From Hofstenia miamia (lineage: Eukaryota > Xenacoelomorpha > Acoela): 64,000 bases of DNA. Positions 61,399-64,000 of the stretch are shown here, in pieces. The stretch covers positions 1,428,851 to 1,492,850 of the forward strand of contig SCFE01000013.1 of NCBI GenBank assembly GCA_004352715.1, given 5' to 3'. Numbering within the stretch: the stretch's first letter is position 1; each line of letters opens with the position of its first letter. The notes below the pieces were generated by a model. The model was not told where the DNA came from and ran no database searches. It saw only the letters and a program-made list of their open reading frames with translations. A program made the translations under genes and the position numbers.

Positions 61399-62261
61399 CT
61401 TAATACTAAGCTGCTTATCATTTAAAAAAATAACAACAAAAATTTAGTTGAAGTACTTTCGATAATTACTGTACCGTCGTCATTTGAATTATATCTGTAA
61501 CTAGCATCTGAATTATTGACTTTAATTCCAAAATATTATTTTCATTTTACGAAATATTTTCAAATTTTTTATATTAACTAATTTTCAAGTCACGGTTTCT
61601 TTGAAATGTAGATAGGCTGAGAAAAGTTAGGTCTAAAATATTTTTCAAATATTTTTCAATAAAGATGTTGCAATAGCACTGAGATTCTTGCTTAATGTTC
61701 GAAGTCTTCAAACTATTACTGCGACCAATAATTTCTTTACATTCTTTGCCCAGTATCTGCAAGTGTAATTGGCTCTTTCTCGTTGTTGTCGATGTTGTTG
61801 CCATTGTTCTGTCATGTTCACTAGTCTTGCTGCTCTGAAATCAAATATTAGATCGGAAAAGAACAGGGCAGTATGTATAATTAGCATCATTGTGCGCTGT
61901 ATTTTTCTGAAATGAATGTGTAGAAATAATGAAATATTGATTTTGCTTGCATTTATGTGAATATATAATACCGAAATGGGTGCCCCTAAATATTTTCCAA
62001 GCCTGATATTTACTAAATTGAGATGAAATAAAAAATATTAATTGCGTTTATTGTGGAAAACTAGAAATCGGTTTTTGAATTTGTTAGAAGGAGGTGATTA
62101 ATAATTATTTTAATGGCAATTATGCAAATGAGTAAGAGCAAGTACTTAGCCCCATCATTGAAAATAATGAGAGAAATTACATATTCCCATCATACACATT
62201 TAAAGATACAAACATAAACTAATAGATTCAGTGACGAAATTTTATGTGCTCTGAAATTTAG
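61399..62261. other. Left part of a small contig; unassigned
   Basis: No recognised gene. On the - strand a possible acceptor TTGATTTCAG precedes about 40 open codons (to 61708), with Gln/Arg-rich content that I could not assign. Confidence 0.4.
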
Positions 62262-62460
62262 ATGGAATCCAGATGATTATGAACACATCATACGCCTAGA
62301 AGTAGAGCCGCGGTATCTTTGGATTCCTGATATCACGTTCTTCAATCAGTTGTCAGGGGAACATTTTACTGAAAACTTTCCTGCTATGCCTGTAGTCGAC
62401 CATAATGGCACTGTTCTTATATTGAAGCCTTTTAAAGCCGAATTAGCATGCCACTTAGAG
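62262..62460 (+). CDS. Nicotinic-type Cys-loop receptor exon (loop A to first Cys of the Cys-loop)
   Basis: On the + strand, acceptor CTGAAATTTAG (entry phase 2) precedes 'WNPDDYEHIIRLEVEPRYLW'. The exon ends with 'KPFKAELACHLE' before a GTTTGT donor (exit phase 0). 'WNPDDY' and 'WIPDITFFN' (loop A) are family signatures, and the final Cys starts the Cys-loop. Appending 'VTYFPFDSQSC' from 39459 (- strand) gives exactly 13 residues between the two cysteines, the invariant spacing of pentameric receptors, in matching phase. The exon is on the opposite strand from those exons and inside a contig bounded by N gaps. Either the contig is inverted in the scaffold or a second receptor gene starts here. 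The loop A Tyr is Phe. Confidence 0.88.
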
Positions 62461-62796
62461 GTTTGTCACACACCTATATTTACTATTTGTAATATGTATA
62501 TATGTATATGAATGATTCAATACAACTACAACAATATGCACTTATGCGTAAATTGGATTCTATCGATGTTATATCCAGGGTCCAAAGTTTGGGATTTTCC
62601 ACATTATCTAGCATACGTTTTGGGGAGGGCCAAAATAACGGGATTTTTACAAAAAAATTTCATTGTGTATTGGGAGTAAAGGTCAATGTTCGTATGACTG
62701 AATTTAGTGTTCATGCAAAAATAAATGTAGCATTTATAACTATTATTTTTAAATTTTTTTAACCAAGCGTACGCTGATATATATATATATATATAT
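62461..62796. other. Right end of the small contig
   Basis: Intron-like sequence ending in (TA)n at about 62777-62796, at the gap edge. The open frame 62502-62762 has no recognisable features. Confidence 0.5.
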
Positions 62797-63796
62797 NNNN
62801 NNNNNNNNNNNNNNNNNNNNNNNNNNNNNNNNNNNNNNNNNNNNNNNNNNNNNNNNNNNNNNNNNNNNNNNNNNNNNNNNNNNNNNNNNNNNNNNNNNNN
62901 NNNNNNNNNNNNNNNNNNNNNNNNNNNNNNNNNNNNNNNNNNNNNNNNNNNNNNNNNNNNNNNNNNNNNNNNNNNNNNNNNNNNNNNNNNNNNNNNNNNN
63001 NNNNNNNNNNNNNNNNNNNNNNNNNNNNNNNNNNNNNNNNNNNNNNNNNNNNNNNNNNNNNNNNNNNNNNNNNNNNNNNNNNNNNNNNNNNNNNNNNNNN
63101 NNNNNNNNNNNNNNNNNNNNNNNNNNNNNNNNNNNNNNNNNNNNNNNNNNNNNNNNNNNNNNNNNNNNNNNNNNNNNNNNNNNNNNNNNNNNNNNNNNNN
63201 NNNNNNNNNNNNNNNNNNNNNNNNNNNNNNNNNNNNNNNNNNNNNNNNNNNNNNNNNNNNNNNNNNNNNNNNNNNNNNNNNNNNNNNNNNNNNNNNNNNN
63301 NNNNNNNNNNNNNNNNNNNNNNNNNNNNNNNNNNNNNNNNNNNNNNNNNNNNNNNNNNNNNNNNNNNNNNNNNNNNNNNNNNNNNNNNNNNNNNNNNNNN
63401 NNNNNNNNNNNNNNNNNNNNNNNNNNNNNNNNNNNNNNNNNNNNNNNNNNNNNNNNNNNNNNNNNNNNNNNNNNNNNNNNNNNNNNNNNNNNNNNNNNNN
63501 NNNNNNNNNNNNNNNNNNNNNNNNNNNNNNNNNNNNNNNNNNNNNNNNNNNNNNNNNNNNNNNNNNNNNNNNNNNNNNNNNNNNNNNNNNNNNNNNNNNN
63601 NNNNNNNNNNNNNNNNNNNNNNNNNNNNNNNNNNNNNNNNNNNNNNNNNNNNNNNNNNNNNNNNNNNNNNNNNNNNNNNNNNNNNNNNNNNNNNNNNNNN
63701 NNNNNNNNNNNNNNNNNNNNNNNNNNNNNNNNNNNNNNNNNNNNNNNNNNNNNNNNNNNNNNNNNNNNNNNNNNNNNNNNNNNNNNNNNNNNNNNN
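62797..63796. other. Assembly gap (exactly 1000 N)
   Basis: Placeholder-length gap to the right of the small contig. Confidence 0.99.
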
Positions 63797-64000
63797 ATAG
63801 CAACTAAAATTTGGAATAACTTAGACCATGAAATTAAAATGGAAATTAACTACAAAAAATTTAGAAAAAAAGTGCGAACATTCCTCTTTCACAGACAATG
63901 CATACTTAATGACAACAATACACTACACTCCTTTGAAAATTTCAAATTTCGTATGATCCTAGATAATACACACACACACACACACATCCCCAACAAACAC
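63797..64000 (+). pseudogene. LINE ORF2 C-terminal fragment
   Basis: Open on the + strand from the gap edge, with 'KIWNNLDHEIKMEINYKKF' followed by 'KKVRTFLFHRQCI'. This is the C-terminal 'WNxLPxxIKxxxSxxxFKxxLKxxL' pattern of CR1/jockey-like ORF2 proteins, related to 58099-58407. It runs into an (AC)n tract (63968-63986). The upstream part is in the gap. Confidence 0.65.

Overview
This window looks like animal nuclear DNA, probably from a marine invertebrate and perhaps a spiralian (mollusc or annelid); that placement is a guess from style. It is strongly AT-rich, with many (TA)n microsatellites, exons split by long introns with GT/AG borders, and many decayed transposons of animal type. It is a short-read-style scaffold: seven runs of more than 200 Ns (two exactly 1000 Ns) and several single-N joints flanked by exact duplications.

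Two host genes are supported. (1) A Ly6/uPAR (three-finger) protein with a GPI-anchor-type C-terminus lies on the + strand in three exons (7923-8095, 15080-15363, 15652-15838). Its signal-peptide exon was not found. (2) A Cys-loop receptor subunit of nicotinic acetylcholine receptor type lies on the - strand, with exons at 39220-39459 (second half of the Cys-loop to the end of the extracellular domain) and 25081-25902 (TM1-TM4 and stop). The exon that should precede them (62262-62460, ending at the first Cys of the Cys-loop) is present but on the + strand, inside a 1.4-kb contig bounded by N gaps. That contig is probably placed in the wrong orientation. The two genes converge tail to tail, about 9.2 kb apart. 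Ly6 proteins of the Lynx type are known modulators of nicotinic receptors, so the linkage is notable.

The rest is mostly transposon debris. The 7-kb first visible Ly6 intron holds a nest of LINEs: a fossil ORF2 C-terminus, a LINE with a restriction-like endonuclease (RLE) sitting in TTA repeats, and the 5' part of a CR1-like LINE with an SGNH-type ORF1 and a 2A-like motif at the head of its endonuclease ORF2. Other elements are a hAT MITE with 8-bp target-site duplication (24597-24831), a mariner-like element (26040-27274), a pogo-like MITE (31282-31685), two adjacent Tc1-like elements (46309-47365 and 47382-49051), LINE fragments at 56687-57491, 58099-58407 and 63797-64000, and a second RLE LINE copy in TTA repeats (58476-59785).

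Four sets of near-perfect duplication next to single Ns (8850-10253, 31560-32744, 41471-43868, 51563-54227) look like assembly artefacts. Long stretches of 15.8-24.6, 27.3-31.3, 35.1-39.2 and 43.9-46.3 kb hold no gene that I can recognise. No tRNA, rRNA, CRISPR or bacterial-type signal was seen.
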